From positions 1,860,001 to 1,924,000 of the forward strand of contig NZ_CP045995.1 of NCBI RefSeq assembly GCF_016899425.1: 64,000 nt of DNA. Reading direction: 5' to 3'. Each line of letters begins with the position of its first letter. The first letter of the stretch is position 1. The notes under the pieces were generated by a model, which saw nothing but the letters and a program-made list of their open reading frames with translations, was not told the origin of the DNA and did no database searches. A program made the position numbers and the translations under genes. This document shows, in pieces, positions 35,192 through 46,579 of this stretch. This stretch comes from Burkholderia sp. MS389. Lineage in GTDB: Bacteria; Pseudomonadota; Gammaproteobacteria; Burkholderiales; Burkholderiaceae.

Positions 35192-36667
35192 TCAGAACGC
35201 GTGCAGCGGCAGGTTCACGACCAGACGGTACTCGGTGTTCGTCGCGTCCGAGTAGTGTGCCGAGCCGTTGTGCCACATCGCGATGAACGTGACCTTCGTG
35301 TTCTTCAGCTTGCCGCTCTGGAACGTGTACGACGGGATGAAACCGAACTCGTGGTGACGGCCCTGCACCGGCGCGCCGTTGCTCCAGTAGATGCTCGACT
35401 TGCTCGGGTCGTTGGCCGCGCCCGCGCTGCCGTCCGCGCCCCAGCCCGTCACGCCCCACACCATCGCCTTGAAGCCTGGCAGGCCCGCTTCCTTCCCGTA
35501 GAACGTGTAACGCAGCTGCAGCGATTTTTCGTGCGGCGCGTTGTAGTCGACGTCCATCGAGTTGGTCAGGAAGATGCCGTTCGTTTCGTTCAGGTAGTCG
35601 AAGAACTGATCGCCGAGCACGTGCTGGAAGCCGAGCAGCAGTTCATGCGGGCCGTGCTGCGCGGCGAGCGACAGGCTGTACGCGTTGTTGTTGATCTTGC
35701 CCTGCAGCGCATCGCCCGTGTCGTGCGTCGAATAGACGTTGCCGAAGCCGGTCCACTTGATCGTCTGCGGGCTGCCGATGCTGTGCTTCACCGACGCGTA
35801 GTACTGGTGCCACACGTCGTCGGCCTGGTTCGCGTACAGCGCGACTTCGCCGTTCGGCGAGTAGTCCCACGTGCCGCCGACGTACGACAGGCGATTGATG
35901 CGCGTGCCGCCGTACTGCGTCGTCAGATTCGTGAGCGTGGTATGGCCGCGCGCGTCGGTCTTCGTGAAGCTGCCGGCCTCGAGCATCACGTTCTTGAATT
36001 CATTGCTGACGAGCGTCGCGCCGAGGAACGTCGGCGGCAGCGCGCGGTTGTCGTGCTGCTCCATGAACGGGTTGTCGACGGCCTGCAGACCGTACTTGAC
36101 CACCGTGTTCGAGATGCGCGCCTTGATGTCGTAGATGCCCGGGTACGCCCACGCGAGCTGGTTGCCGCCACCGCCGCCCTTCGCGATGTGCACCATGCTG
36201 CCGGCGCCCTGGCCGCCGTCGAGCTTCAGCGCCGCATACAACGACGCGTCGAAGCCGATCCCGATCAGGCCGGTCGTGTAGCCCGATTCGAAGTTCGCCA
36301 TCGCGCCCTGGACCCACGCATGACGATGCGGCCCGCCCTTGTTGTCGAGCACGTCCGCATAGTTGCGGAACAGGAAGTCGAGATGGCTGTCGGCGATGAA
36401 GCCGTTCGATTTCGACTGCGCCGACGGCTCGTCGGGCGGCGTGACGGCCTGGGTCGCCTCGGCGTTGATCACGGCGTTCGGGGTCGTTGCCTGCGCAACC
36501 GACGTGCCCGACGCGGCGACCGGTGCGGCCTGCGCGACCGTCAGCGGCGCCGCGTCGTCGGCGTGCGCGACACCCGTCAGCGAGACGCCGGCGAGCGCCG
36601 GCAGCCCCCATGCAAGCAGCATCTTCGATGCCGTCCCGATCCTCTTCTGCTTTTTCATCGTAATCAT
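35192..36667 (-). CDS. OprD family outer-membrane porin
   Basis: A 491-residue outer-membrane protein (488 from the second ATG at 36658, MKKQKRIG). The signal peptide ends VAHA; a Ala/Gln-rich linker follows, then the OprD barrel opening GFIADSHLDFLFRNYADV. The chain alternates beta strands and ends in Phe (NLPLHAF), as barrel proteins do. OprD-type porins admit amino acids, small peptides or aromatic acids. It lies on the same strand downstream of an Opp/Dpp-type ABC operon, suggesting it is the outer-membrane door for the same peptides. A 159-bp gap separates them. Confidence 0.9.
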   Translation of the reverse strand: MITMKKQKRIGTASKMLLAWGLPALAGVSLTGVAHADDAAPLTVAQAAPVAASGTSVAQATTPNAVINAEATQAVTPPDEPSAQSKSNGFIADSHLDFLFRNYADVLDNKGGPHRHAWVQGAMANFESGYTTGLIGIGFDASLYAALKLDGGQGAGSMVHIAKGGGGGNQLAWAYPGIYDIKARISNTVVKYGLQAVDNPFMEQHDNRALPPTFLGATLVSNEFKNVMLEAGSFTKTDARGHTTLTNLTTQYGGTRINRLSYVGGTWDYSPNGEVALYANQADDVWHQYYASVKHSIGSPQTIKWTGFGNVYSTHDTGDALQGKINNNAYSLSLAAQHGPHELLLGFQHVLGDQFFDYLNETNGIFLTNSMDVDYNAPHEKSLQLRYTFYGKEAGLPGFKAMVWGVTGWGADGSAGAANDPSKSSIYWSNGAPVQGRHHEFGFIPSYTFQSGKLKNTKVTFIAMWHNGSAHYSDATNTEYRLVVNLPLHAF

Positions 36668-36826
36668 TCTCGTCTTGTGTTGATATCGTCCACGCCGGTT
36701 GCGATCCGCTTCCAGCCCCCCGGCGAGCCCGGCTAAGGACGCGCCTGTACCCGCGGCGCGAAGATCGTTCGCGCCGCACCTACCCCTGTTGACCTGCCTT
36801 GGTTTTGTTTGCTGCGTTACTTCACA

Positions 36827-38835
<2,009 letters not shown>

Positions 38836-38837
38836 CT

Positions 38838-39740
38838 TCAGCGATCCTTCGGGTCGAGCGCGTCACGCAGGCCGTCGCCGACGAAGTTCACGCAGTAAAG
38901 CGTCACGCACAGCATGACGGCCGGGGCGAGCAGCAGCCACGGCATCGATTCCAGTTTCTGCGCGCCGTCCTGGATCAGCACGCCCCAGCTCGTCATCGGC
39001 TCCTGCACGCCGAGGCCGAGGAACGACAGCACCGATTCGGTCAGCACGATGTTCGGCACCGAGACCGTCGCGTACACGACGACCACGCCGAGCAGGTTCG
39101 GCACGACGTGACGCAGCACGATCGATGCCGGCGACACGCCGATCGCGCGCGCCGCATCGACGAACTCGCGATTGCGCAGCGACAGCGTCTGGCCGCGCAC
39201 GACGCGCGCCATGTCGATCCACGAGAACGCGCTGATGGTCAGCACGACCAGCATGAACGAGCGGCCGAACAGGGTCATCATCAGGATCGCGATCAGCAGG
39301 TACGGGATCGCGTACATCATGTCGACGACGCGCATCATCACGGAATCGACGCGGCCGCCCGCGAAGCCCGCGGTCGCGCCCCACGCGACGCCGAACAGGC
39401 CCGACACGAGCGTGCCGAGCAGGCCGACCTCGATCGATACGCGGCCGCCGATCAGCGTGCGCACGAGCAGGTCGCGGCCGAGCTCGTCGGTGCCGAACCA
39501 GTGCTGGTTCGCCCAGGTCGGCGGCAGGCTGATCGACGCCCAGTCGCTCGCGGCGGGATCGGCCGCGAGCAGCCACGGGCCGACGAAGCAGGCGAGCGTG
39601 ATCAGCACGAGCAGCGCGAGGCTGAACAGCGCCGCGCGGTTGTGAAGGAAGCGCGCGAACGCGAGCTCGAGCGGCGAGCGCGAATGCGGCGGCGAATCGG
39701 TCTGCACGGGCAGGCCGACGACGGGAGTGGTCGGAGTCAT
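38838..39740 (-). CDS. Peptide ABC transporter permease, OppC/DppC type
   Basis: A 300-residue permease with an N-terminal extension, then six membrane segments and the cytoplasmic EAA loop DAARAIGVSPASIVLRHVVPN that docks the ATPase. LPPTWANQHWFGTDELGRDLLVR is the typical OppC/DppC periplasmic entry. It forms the inner-membrane channel with the OppB-type protein. The genes are closely spaced (13 bp after OppB, 2 bp before OppD). Confidence 0.93.
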   Translation of the reverse strand: MTPTTPVVGLPVQTDSPPHSRSPLELAFARFLHNRAALFSLALLVLITLACFVGPWLLAADPAASDWASISLPPTWANQHWFGTDELGRDLLVRTLIGGRVSIEVGLLGTLVSGLFGVAWGATAGFAGGRVDSVMMRVVDMMYAIPYLLIAILMMTLFGRSFMLVVLTISAFSWIDMARVVRGQTLSLRNREFVDAARAIGVSPASIVLRHVVPNLLGVVVVYATVSVPNIVLTESVLSFLGLGVQEPMTSWGVLIQDGAQKLESMPWLLLAPAVMLCVTLYCVNFVGDGLRDALDPKDR

Positions 39741-39753
39741 CGCTGTGCCTCGC

Positions 39754-40692
39754 TCAATAACGGATACGCGGATCGAGCCACGCGTACGCGAGGTCGACCA
39801 GCAGGTTGAACAGCACCGCGAAGACGGTCGTCATCACGACGAGGCCAAGCACCAGCGTGTAGTCGCGGTTGATCGCGCCGTTCACGACGAGCTGCCCGAC
39901 GCCCGGCAGCGCGAACACCGATTCGGTGACGACGGCCGCGGTGATCGACGTGATGCAGACCGTGCCGAACAGCGACACGACCGGCATCAGCGCGGGCTTG
40001 AGCGCGTGGCGCAGCACGATCGTCGAGCCCGGCAGGCCCTTCGCGCGCGCGGTGCGGATGTAGTTGCTCGACAGCGTCTCGATCATCGAGCCGCGCATCA
40101 CGCGCGCGAGCAGCGACACGTTGATGAGGGTCAGCAGCGCGATCGGCAGCAGCCGGTACTGCCAGCCGCCGTCGCCCCAGCCGCCGGCCGGCAGCCAGCC
40201 GTTGCCGGCCGACGTCTTCAGCAGGATCGCGAAGATCCACACCATGACGGGGCCGAGCACGAACGGCGGCACGACGTTGCCGAAGTTGCCGATCAGCATC
40301 ACGAAGCGGTCGATCACGCTGTCGCGGCGCACGGCCGCGACGGTGCCGAGCAGCACGCCGAGCACGATCGAGATCGGGATCGACACGCCGCCCACGCCGA
40401 GGCTCACGGGCAGCGCCTTCTTCACGAGATCGTTCACCGACCAGTCGACGTAACGGAACGACGGGCCGAGATCGCCGTGCAGCAGCGAGCCGAGATACAG
40501 CAGGTACTGCTTCCACAGCGGCTCGTCGAGGTGGTACTTCGCGTTCAGGTTCGCGAGCGTCGCGGCGGACAGCTGCTTCTCCGTATCGAACGGGCCGCCG
40601 GGCGTGAAATGCAGCAGCAGGTAGCAGACGGTGATGACCGCGAGGATCGTCGGCACCGCCCACAACGTGCGCCTCAATGCGTAGGCCAGCAT
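39754..40692 (-). CDS. Peptide ABC transporter permease, OppB/DppB type
   Basis: A 312-residue six-helix permease starting MLAYALRRTLWAVPTILAVITVCYLLLHFTPGGPFD, the classic OppB/DppB opening. The EAA loop is IRTARAKGLPGSTIVLRHALKPALMP. It lies ten bp after the binding-protein gene on the same strand. GPSFRYVDWSVNDLV in the periplasmic loop is OppB-like, favouring oligopeptide over dipeptide transport. Confidence 0.93.
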   Translation of the reverse strand: MLAYALRRTLWAVPTILAVITVCYLLLHFTPGGPFDTEKQLSAATLANLNAKYHLDEPLWKQYLLYLGSLLHGDLGPSFRYVDWSVNDLVKKALPVSLGVGGVSIPISIVLGVLLGTVAAVRRDSVIDRFVMLIGNFGNVVPPFVLGPVMVWIFAILLKTSAGNGWLPAGGWGDGGWQYRLLPIALLTLINVSLLARVMRGSMIETLSSNYIRTARAKGLPGSTIVLRHALKPALMPVVSLFGTVCITSITAAVVTESVFALPGVGQLVVNGAINRDYTLVLGLVVMTTVFAVLFNLLVDLAYAWLDPRIRY

Positions 40693-40702
40693 GATCGCTC
40701 CG

Positions 40703-42316
40703 TCAGTGCTTGATCAGGTACATGTCCTGCGAAGCACGCATGTCGATCACGTTCTTCAGCGAATAGCCGCCCACGTACGACTTCACGAGACGGTCGGCCG
40801 AGTACTGGAACAGCGGCACCATCGGCGTGTCCTTCATCGCCATGTCGTGCGCCTGCGTGAGCAGCGCGGTGCGCGCGTTGTCGTCGAGCTTCTGGTTGCC
40901 TTCCTCGACGAGCGCGTCGACCTGCTTGTTGCAGTAGCCGACGGTGTTCTGCGAGCTGCCGCAGCGGATCAGGTCGAAGAACGTCATCGCGTCGTTGTAG
41001 TCGGCGAACCAGCCGTCGCGCGCGATCTGCACCTTGCCGTCATGCCGCTGCTTCATCAGCACCTTGAACTCGACGTTCTCGAGCTTCGTGGTAATGCCGA
41101 GCTTCGTGCGCCATTCCGATGCGGTGAACAGCGCGACCTTCTTGTGCAGGTCGTTGGTGTTGTACGTGAGCGTGAACGACAGCGGCTTCGCGTCCGAATA
41201 GCCGGCCTGCTTCAGCAGGTCCTTCGCGGTCGCGATGCGCTTGGCCATCGGCCACGACGCCCATTCCGGCGTGAACGGCTGCACGCCCTTCGTGCCGTTC
41301 GGCATCAGCCCGTACATCGGCTTCTCGCCGGCCTGCGTGAGCTTCGACGTCAGCACGTCGCGATCGATCACCATCGACAGCGCCTGGCGCACGCGCTTGT
41401 CCTTCAGCGCCGCGTCGCTGTTGTTCAGGAAGTAGTAGTAAGTCGCGAGCTGCAGGCCCGGGCGCAACTCGGCGCCGAACTGCTTGCTGACCTGCTGGAA
41501 GATGCCCGACGGAATCGAGTAGCTGTAGTCGATCTGCCCGGCCTGGTACATGCGCATCGCGGTTTCGTCGCTTTCGATCGGCAGGTACGTGACCTTGTTG
41601 ATCACGACCTTCGGCGCGTTCCAGTACTTCGCGTCCTTCGCGATCACGATGCGGTTGTTCGGCTGCCAGTCGACGAGCTGGTATGCACCGTTGCTGACGA
41701 GGTTGCCCGGGCGCGTCCATGCGTCGCCGAACTTCGCGACCACGTCCTTGTTCACCGGCACGAGCGGCGCCATCGCGGTCAGTTCGGGGAAGAACGCGAC
41801 CGGCACGTCGGTCGTCACTTCCAGCGTGTACGGATCGACGGCACGCACGCCGAGCGTCGACGGCGCGGCCTTGCCCGCGATGATGTCCTTCGAATTCTTG
41901 ATGAACTCGACGAGGATCGTGTACTTCGAGCCAGTCTTCGGATCGACGAGGCGCTGCCACGAATAGACGAAATCGGCGGCCGTCACCGGCTGGCCGTTGC
42001 TCCACTTCGCGTCGTGGCGAAGCTTGAAGATCCATGTCTGCGGCGTCTTGCGCTCCCACGACAGCGCGACGCCCGGCACGACCTGGCCGGCCGCATCGAT
42101 GCGCGCGAGCCCTTCGAACAGGTCGAGGCCGATCGTGTTGCCGGTCCACGATTCGATGTGCGCCGGGTCGAGCGACTCGACTTCGGCCGGCACCTGTCGC
42201 GTCAGGTCCTGTTGCGGAGCGAGCGCGACGTTCGACGGAACGGTTACGGCGTGGGCGACGGGCGTCGTCAGGGCGAGCGCGGCCAGCACGGCCGACATGG
42301 CATGCAAGGATTTCAT
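40703..42316 (-). CDS. Periplasmic oligopeptide-binding protein, OppA type
   Basis: A 537-residue solute-binding protein (family 5) with a signal peptide MKSLHAMSAVLAALALTTPVAHA. LTRQVPAEVESLDPAHIESW, LFEGLARIDAAGQVVPGVALSWE and KWSNGQPVTAADFVYSWQRLVDP are OppA landmarks. It delivers peptides to the OppBCDF-type transporter encoded directly downstream. The promoter should lie in 42317-42494, where there is a long imperfect dyad. Substrate preference (peptides versus murein peptides) cannot be read. Confidence 0.93.
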   Translation of the reverse strand: MKSLHAMSAVLAALALTTPVAHAVTVPSNVALAPQQDLTRQVPAEVESLDPAHIESWTGNTIGLDLFEGLARIDAAGQVVPGVALSWERKTPQTWIFKLRHDAKWSNGQPVTAADFVYSWQRLVDPKTGSKYTILVEFIKNSKDIIAGKAAPSTLGVRAVDPYTLEVTTDVPVAFFPELTAMAPLVPVNKDVVAKFGDAWTRPGNLVSNGAYQLVDWQPNNRIVIAKDAKYWNAPKVVINKVTYLPIESDETAMRMYQAGQIDYSYSIPSGIFQQVSKQFGAELRPGLQLATYYYFLNNSDAALKDKRVRQALSMVIDRDVLTSKLTQAGEKPMYGLMPNGTKGVQPFTPEWASWPMAKRIATAKDLLKQAGYSDAKPLSFTLTYNTNDLHKKVALFTASEWRTKLGITTKLENVEFKVLMKQRHDGKVQIARDGWFADYNDAMTFFDLIRCGSSQNTVGYCNKQVDALVEEGNQKLDDNARTALLTQAHDMAMKDTPMVPLFQYSADRLVKSYVGGYSLKNVIDMRASQDMYLIKH

Positions 42317-42434
42317 CGTGGCAGTCTTGAGAAGGTGGTTCGGTGGGCGTCGCGCGGCGGATGCCGCGGCTTACGCGTGAGACGCTGACGGGGGCAGCGA
42401 TTGAGGAGGCCCGTGATTCTCGTATTGCATGTTA

Positions 42435-42487
42435 GTATTCCTTACATTTCTTTCGACAGGTATCCCGTCGAAGAAACGAAGGAATAC
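42435..42487. promoter_or_regulatory. Long imperfect dyad between oppA-type and XRE genes
   Basis: The arm at 42435-42457 (GTATTCCTT...TTTCGAC) pairs with 42467-42487 (GTCGAA...AAGGAATAC) around a nine-base loop, with two small internal mismatches. It lies just past the stop of the minus-strand XRE gene and upstream of the oppA-type gene. It could be a terminator without T-run or a regulator-binding dyad. Confidence 0.55.
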
Positions 42488-42494
42488 CCGTGCG

Positions 42495-43073
42495 TTAGAA
42501 CAGTCGCGGCGTACCGACCCAGACCACCACCGACTCGATCTTCGCGGTGTTGACCCAGCTGTGCGGGACCGTCGACTGATAGTGCGAACTGTCGCCGGCC
42601 TGCAGGACGAACGTCTTGCCTTCCAGCGTCAGCGACACTTCCCCTTCAATCACGTACAGGAACTCCTCTCCTGCATGTGTCGTCACCTCGGACCGTTTCT
42701 GCCCCGGCGGCATCCTCACGAGGATCGCCTCCAGCTGGCGCCCTTCGGACACGTTCGTCAGTCGCGCGAACAGGTTCGCCGAATCGGCAAACCCGAAGAA
42801 GCGCAGCTGATCGCCTCGGCACACCGAGCGTTCCTCGCTCGGCGTATCCACGAAGTACTGCACCGTCACGCCGAGCGCGTGGGCGATACCGGCCAGCGAC
42901 GTCAGTGACGGCGACGCGAGCCCGCGCTCGACTTGAGACAGAAACGGCTTCGAAATCCCCGCGGCGGTAGCGGTGTCGTCGAGCGTGCGCTTCAGACGTT
43001 GGCGCAACGCGCGAATCTTGCTGCCCAGTGCGACAGCGTCTGCCGATCGCGAGTTTTCAGTGGGGGGAACCAT
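42495..43073 (-). CDS. XRE-cupin transcriptional regulator
   Basis: A 192-residue regulator: an XRE helix-turn-helix at about residues 17-72 (GSKIRALRQRLKRTLDDTATAAGISKPFLSQVERG) and a C-terminal cupin (THAGEEFLYVIEGEVSLTLEGKTFVLQAGDSSHYQSTVPHSW) that binds a small ligand. I prefer the ATG at 43073; a TTG eight codons upstream (43097) also opens the frame. It sits between the oppA-type gene (same strand) and the divergent POT transporter gene, so it is the likely regulator of both peptide-uptake systems. Confidence 0.88.
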   Translation of the reverse strand: MVPPTENSRSADAVALGSKIRALRQRLKRTLDDTATAAGISKPFLSQVERGLASPSLTSLAGIAHALGVTVQYFVDTPSEERSVCRGDQLRFFGFADSANLFARLTNVSEGRQLEAILVRMPPGQKRSEVTTHAGEEFLYVIEGEVSLTLEGKTFVLQAGDSSHYQSTVPHSWVNTAKIESVVVWVGTPRLF

Positions 43074-43569
43074 AGCAGGCCGAAAAGTGGTCGTCAAAAA
43101 ATGTTTGATGGAAAGTAACTAAGTTAATTCGAGATAGCTTAATCTTCGGGTTCGCCCCCGTCTTCGGCGTTGAGCCCGGTGCACTAAACAGGGCCCGAAG
43201 CGAGCGAAACGACGCGCTATCTTGCCAGACTCGCAGCCTTCACAGGCAAGCTGCAAGCGGCTCTCCGGGAATTTGCGGAGAACCGGCGTCAAGCTTACAA
43301 GTAGATGATGAGACAAATGTTCCTGAAAGCTGCTGCCATATCGGGAGTTTCCCTAAGTGGCGCGGACCCGACGCACCGGACCGGCAAACGTTACCATTCG
43401 CGCGCCGGTCGGGGCCGCGCTCCGCCTTCCCAGGTGGAATCCGTCCCCGGCCCGAGCTAACCGCTCGACTGCTCCATCGCCGATGCCAGCCTACCCGGCC
43501 ACAGTGCTCCGGCGCCAGTTCGACCTTAAGGCGACGCGCGATCCGCGCCGTCCGTTTCAAACGAGATTG
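43074..43569. other. Divergent intergenic region between XRE-cupin and POT genes
   Basis: 496 bp. The part next to the XRE gene is AT-rich and carries AGTAACTAAGTTAATT near 43113-43128, a possible operator. The rest shows no convincing gene or promoter. Confidence 0.4.
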
Positions 43570-45087
43570 ATGATGCACGCACCTGTTTCACAGACCCGAT
43601 CGTTTACGACGGTCTTCCTCATCGAAATGTGGGAGCGCTTCGGCTACTACGGCATGGCCGCGCTCCTGGTCCTCTTCATGGTCGACCGGCTCGGCTTCAC
43701 CGACAGCCACGCGAACCTGACCTGGGGGGCCTTCACCGCACTCGTCTACGCCGCGCCGTCGATCGGCGGCTGGATCGGCGACAAGGTGCTCGGCGCCCGC
43801 CGCACGATGATCATCGGCGCGGCCGTGCTGTGCGCCGGCTACCTGATGCTCGCGGTGCCGAACGATCAGCTGACGTACATGTACGCGTCGCTCGGCGTGA
43901 TCGTCGTCGGCAACGGCCTGTTCAAGGCCAACGCGGCGAACCTCGTGCGCCGCATCTACGAAGGCGACGACGCGCGCATCGACAGCGCGTTCACGATCTA
44001 CTACATGGCGGTCAACATCGGCTCGACGGTGTCGATGCTCGCGACGCCGTGGATCAAGGATCACTGGGGCTGGCACACCGCGTTCGCGGTCTGCTGCGGC
44101 GGCATGCTGCTCGCGATCCTGAACTTCATGCTGATGCACCGCACGCTCGCGCACGTCGGCTCGCAGCCGGACGACCAGCCGATCCGCTGGAAGCGCCTCG
44201 GTGCGGTCGCGGCCGGCGGCGTCGCGCTCGCGCTGGTCACACTGTACGTGCTGCAGCACAAGCAGCTCGCGGTCGCCAGCGTGTGGGCGGCCGCATTCGC
44301 GATCCTCGCGATCTTCGCGTACATGATCGCGAAGTCGGAGCGCTCGGAGCGCGCGGGCCTGATCGCGGCGCTCGTGCTGATCGGCCAGGTGATCCTGTTC
44401 TTCATCTTCTACGTGCAGATGTCGACGTCGCTGACGCTGTTCGCGCTGCGCAACGTCGACCCGCGCTTCATGCTGTTCGGCACGACGCTGTTCACGTGGA
44501 GCGCCGCGCAGTTCCAGGCGCTGAACCCGATCTGGATCATGCTGCTGAGCCCGGTGCTGGTGTGGGTCTACAACGCCGTCGCGAAGGGCGGCCGCGACCT
44601 GCCGGTCGCCGCGAAGTATGCGCTCGGTTTCGGCGCGGTCGCCGCCGGCTACCTGGTGTTCACGATCAGCGGCCGCTACGCGGTCGACGGCCGCGTGTCG
44701 TCGTGGTTCATGGTGTGGGGTTACGGGCTGTACTCGCTCGGCGAGCTGCTGGTGAGCGGCCTCGGCCTCGCGATGATCGCCCGCTACGTGCCGGCGCGCA
44801 TGAGCGGCTTCATGATGGGTGCGTATTTCGTCGCGACGGGCGTGTCGCAGTATCTTGGCAGCGTCGTCGCGAACTTCGCGCAGATGCCGTCGCACGAGCT
44901 GCCGGCCACCGAATCGCTGCCGCTCTATCTGTCGCTGTTCGAGAAGCTCGGCTGGCTCGCCGCGATCGGCATGCTGCTCGCGCTGCTGCTGCTGCCGCTG
45001 ATGAACCGCCTGTCGCGCCAGCATCAGCGCTGCACGGACGAGCGCCGAGAAGAAGCGCTGCAGGCGCAGGCCGCCGCCGCGCAGTAA
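43570..45087 (+). CDS. Proton-dependent oligopeptide (POT/PTR2) transporter
   Basis: A 505-residue permease with about 14 membrane segments. EMWERFGYYGMAALLVLFM is the POT ExxERFxYYG motif that couples proton and peptide; TIYYMAVNIGSTVSMLATPWI is the second PTR2 signature. It imports di- and tripeptides. Tandem ATGs at 43570 and 43573 are possible starts; the ribosome site is weak. The neighbouring XRE-cupin gene is divergent, and beyond it lies an ABC oligopeptide system, so this is a two-system peptide-uptake locus. Confidence 0.93.
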   Translation: MMHAPVSQTRSFTTVFLIEMWERFGYYGMAALLVLFMVDRLGFTDSHANLTWGAFTALVYAAPSIGGWIGDKVLGARRTMIIGAAVLCAGYLMLAVPNDQLTYMYASLGVIVVGNGLFKANAANLVRRIYEGDDARIDSAFTIYYMAVNIGSTVSMLATPWIKDHWGWHTAFAVCCGGMLLAILNFMLMHRTLAHVGSQPDDQPIRWKRLGAVAAGGVALALVTLYVLQHKQLAVASVWAAAFAILAIFAYMIAKSERSERAGLIAALVLIGQVILFFIFYVQMSTSLTLFALRNVDPRFMLFGTTLFTWSAAQFQALNPIWIMLLSPVLVWVYNAVAKGGRDLPVAAKYALGFGAVAAGYLVFTISGRYAVDGRVSSWFMVWGYGLYSLGELLVSGLGLAMIARYVPARMSGFMMGAYFVATGVSQYLGSVVANFAQMPSHELPATESLPLYLSLFEKLGWLAAIGMLLALLLLPLMNRLSRQHQRCTDERREEALQAQAAAAQ

Positions 45088-45147
45088 GTACTATCCCTCG
45101 GCGTGCGGCGTGCACGCCACATTCTCCCGCCGGAAACGCGAACGCGT

Positions 45148-45159
45148 CCTACACTGGTT
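45148..45159 (+). promoter_or_regulatory. Candidate -10 region (CCTACACTGGTT)
   Basis: Identical over 12 bases to the string at 27804-27815. It lies about 50 bp before the small gene at 45208. No clear -35 box. Confidence 0.3.
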
Positions 45160-45207
45160 GCAGGCAACGCATCCGCTTCCCGAGATGCGCACTGGCGGGA
45201 GAACCCG

Positions 45208-45414
45208 ATGAAAAGCAAGACGACGCGGCTGTTGAGGATCCTGTCGGACATCCGGCACGCGCAGCGCTGCACCGCGATGCGCGCCGCCCGGGCCGCGGCC
45301 GAAGCCGACGCGGTGCTCGCGGAGCGCGACGACCCGGCGCCGGACGAACGCGACGACGCCGAAGCCGACGACGCCACCGCCACGCCCCGCTCCCGTATCG
45401 GCTCACCTCACTGA
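45208..45414 (+). CDS. Small charged protein, function unknown
   Basis: A 68-residue protein: a basic N-terminal helix (MKSKTTRLLRILSDIRHAQRC), an alanine-rich helix and a long acidic stretch (ERDDPAPDERDDAEADD). GGGAGA lies about six bases before the ATG. It has no signal peptide. Its last codons (RSRIGSPH) are encoded by a copy of the 23-bp repeat core, so the C-terminus may have been fixed by insertion of that element. The family is not recognised. Confidence 0.55.
   Translation: MKSKTTRLLRILSDIRHAQRCTAMRAARAAAEADAVLAERDDPAPDERDDAEADDATATPRSRIGSPH
45389..45407 (+). repeat. Dispersed unit of the 23-bp repeat family
   Basis: GCTCCCGTATCGGCTCACC is identical over 19 bases to 16153-16171 (tenth unit of the array), nearly 30 kb away. 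It overlaps the last codons of the small gene at 45208-45414 and has the same orientation as it. Confidence 0.85.
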
Positions 45415-45454
45415 CGCCGCGCGGCGCCTGCCGCGCCGCCCTTCTTGCGCGCGC

Positions 45455-46579
45455 CTACGCCGCCGCGCCGCGCCATCGCGCGATCCACGTCCCCGAACCG
45501 GCCACCGCCATCATCAGCCCGACCGCGCACGCGTCGGCCACAAGGCCCACGCCGACATGCCGCAGATCGGCGCTGCCCGCGACCGGATGCAGCAGCGAAT
45601 CGATCACGAGCGAGATCGCCGCACCCGCGACGAAGCAGATCAGCCCGCGCTGGCCAACCGCCACGACGGGCCGCACGCCCTGCGCGATCCGCGCGATCCA
45701 GCCGAAGCGCACGCAATCGGCCATCAGCCACGCGATGGCCGCGAAGCTCACGACGCGCGGCAGCGCGAGATCGCGCTTGAGCACGCCTTCGGGCGCCGGC
45801 AGCCCCGAGAACAGCTTGTAGCTCGCGCAACCGAGCACGATCGCGCACGCGAGCCCGGTCGCCGCCGCGCCCCAGCGGCCGAGCGCGACGCGCCGGTAGA
45901 ACGGCTGGGAGCGCGCGAGCACGCCAGCGACGAACATCAGTTGCCACGCGAACGGGTTGAAGCTCCAGCGGAAGCCGTCGGTGTCCAGCAGCTCCGGGCC
46001 GAGCCAGCCCGCCGCGAGCCACGACGCGACGCTCAGCGCGACGAGCAGCCACGGACGGCGCCGCGCGAACGGCACCAGCACCGGCGACGCGAGCGCGAAC
46101 AGCACGTACATCGGCAGCACCGACGCGAGATACGGCTGGCGCTGGAACGTCAGCAGCTCGGCCGCCCCCGTCAGCGGCGACGCGAGCATCACGCTGACGT
46201 CGTCGAGCGCGAGGTTCGGCGCATCGATCCCGTAGTGATCGAGCACCGCCGACACGACGAGCATCAGCGTCGACGTCGCGAGAAACGCGCGGTAGATCTG
46301 CATCGCGCGTCGCACGAACCGCTGCTGCGCGGCGCGCGCGCCGTGCCGCTCGGCGATCGCGCCGTACGCGCTCGCGGTCGCGAAGCCACCGAGGAACACG
46401 AACACCTCGGCCGCATCGCACAGCGCGAATGCGTGCAGCGTCACGCGCGACAGCACGCTCGCGCCGATGTGATCGACGACGATCATCAACAGCACGAGCC
46501 CGCGGAAGAAGTCGATTTCGATCAGGCGGCCGCTGCGCGACGGCTGCGCCGTGGCGGCATGCAGCGGGCTCAACGACAT
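45455..46579 (-). CDS. OpgC-type membrane protein
   Basis: A 374-residue protein with about ten membrane segments. RLIEIDFFRGLVLLMIVVDHIG near the N-terminus (the D-x-x-R-G-x-x-L...DH pattern) and GFATASAYG are features of the OpgC/acyltransferase-3 group. In enterobacteria OpgC succinylates periplasmic glucans. No opgGH genes are near, so the acceptor here is unknown. Several ATGs exist; the first (46579) gives a normal soluble lead before helix 1. Confidence 0.8.
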   Translation of the reverse strand: MSLSPLHAATAQPSRSGRLIEIDFFRGLVLLMIVVDHIGASVLSRVTLHAFALCDAAEVFVFLGGFATASAYGAIAERHGARAAQQRFVRRAMQIYRAFLATSTLMLVVSAVLDHYGIDAPNLALDDVSVMLASPLTGAAELLTFQRQPYLASVLPMYVLFALASPVLVPFARRRPWLLVALSVASWLAAGWLGPELLDTDGFRWSFNPFAWQLMFVAGVLARSQPFYRRVALGRWGAAATGLACAIVLGCASYKLFSGLPAPEGVLKRDLALPRVVSFAAIAWLMADCVRFGWIARIAQGVRPVVAVGQRGLICFVAGAAISLVIDSLLHPVAGSADLRHVGVGLVADACAVGLMMAVAGSGTWIARWRGAAA

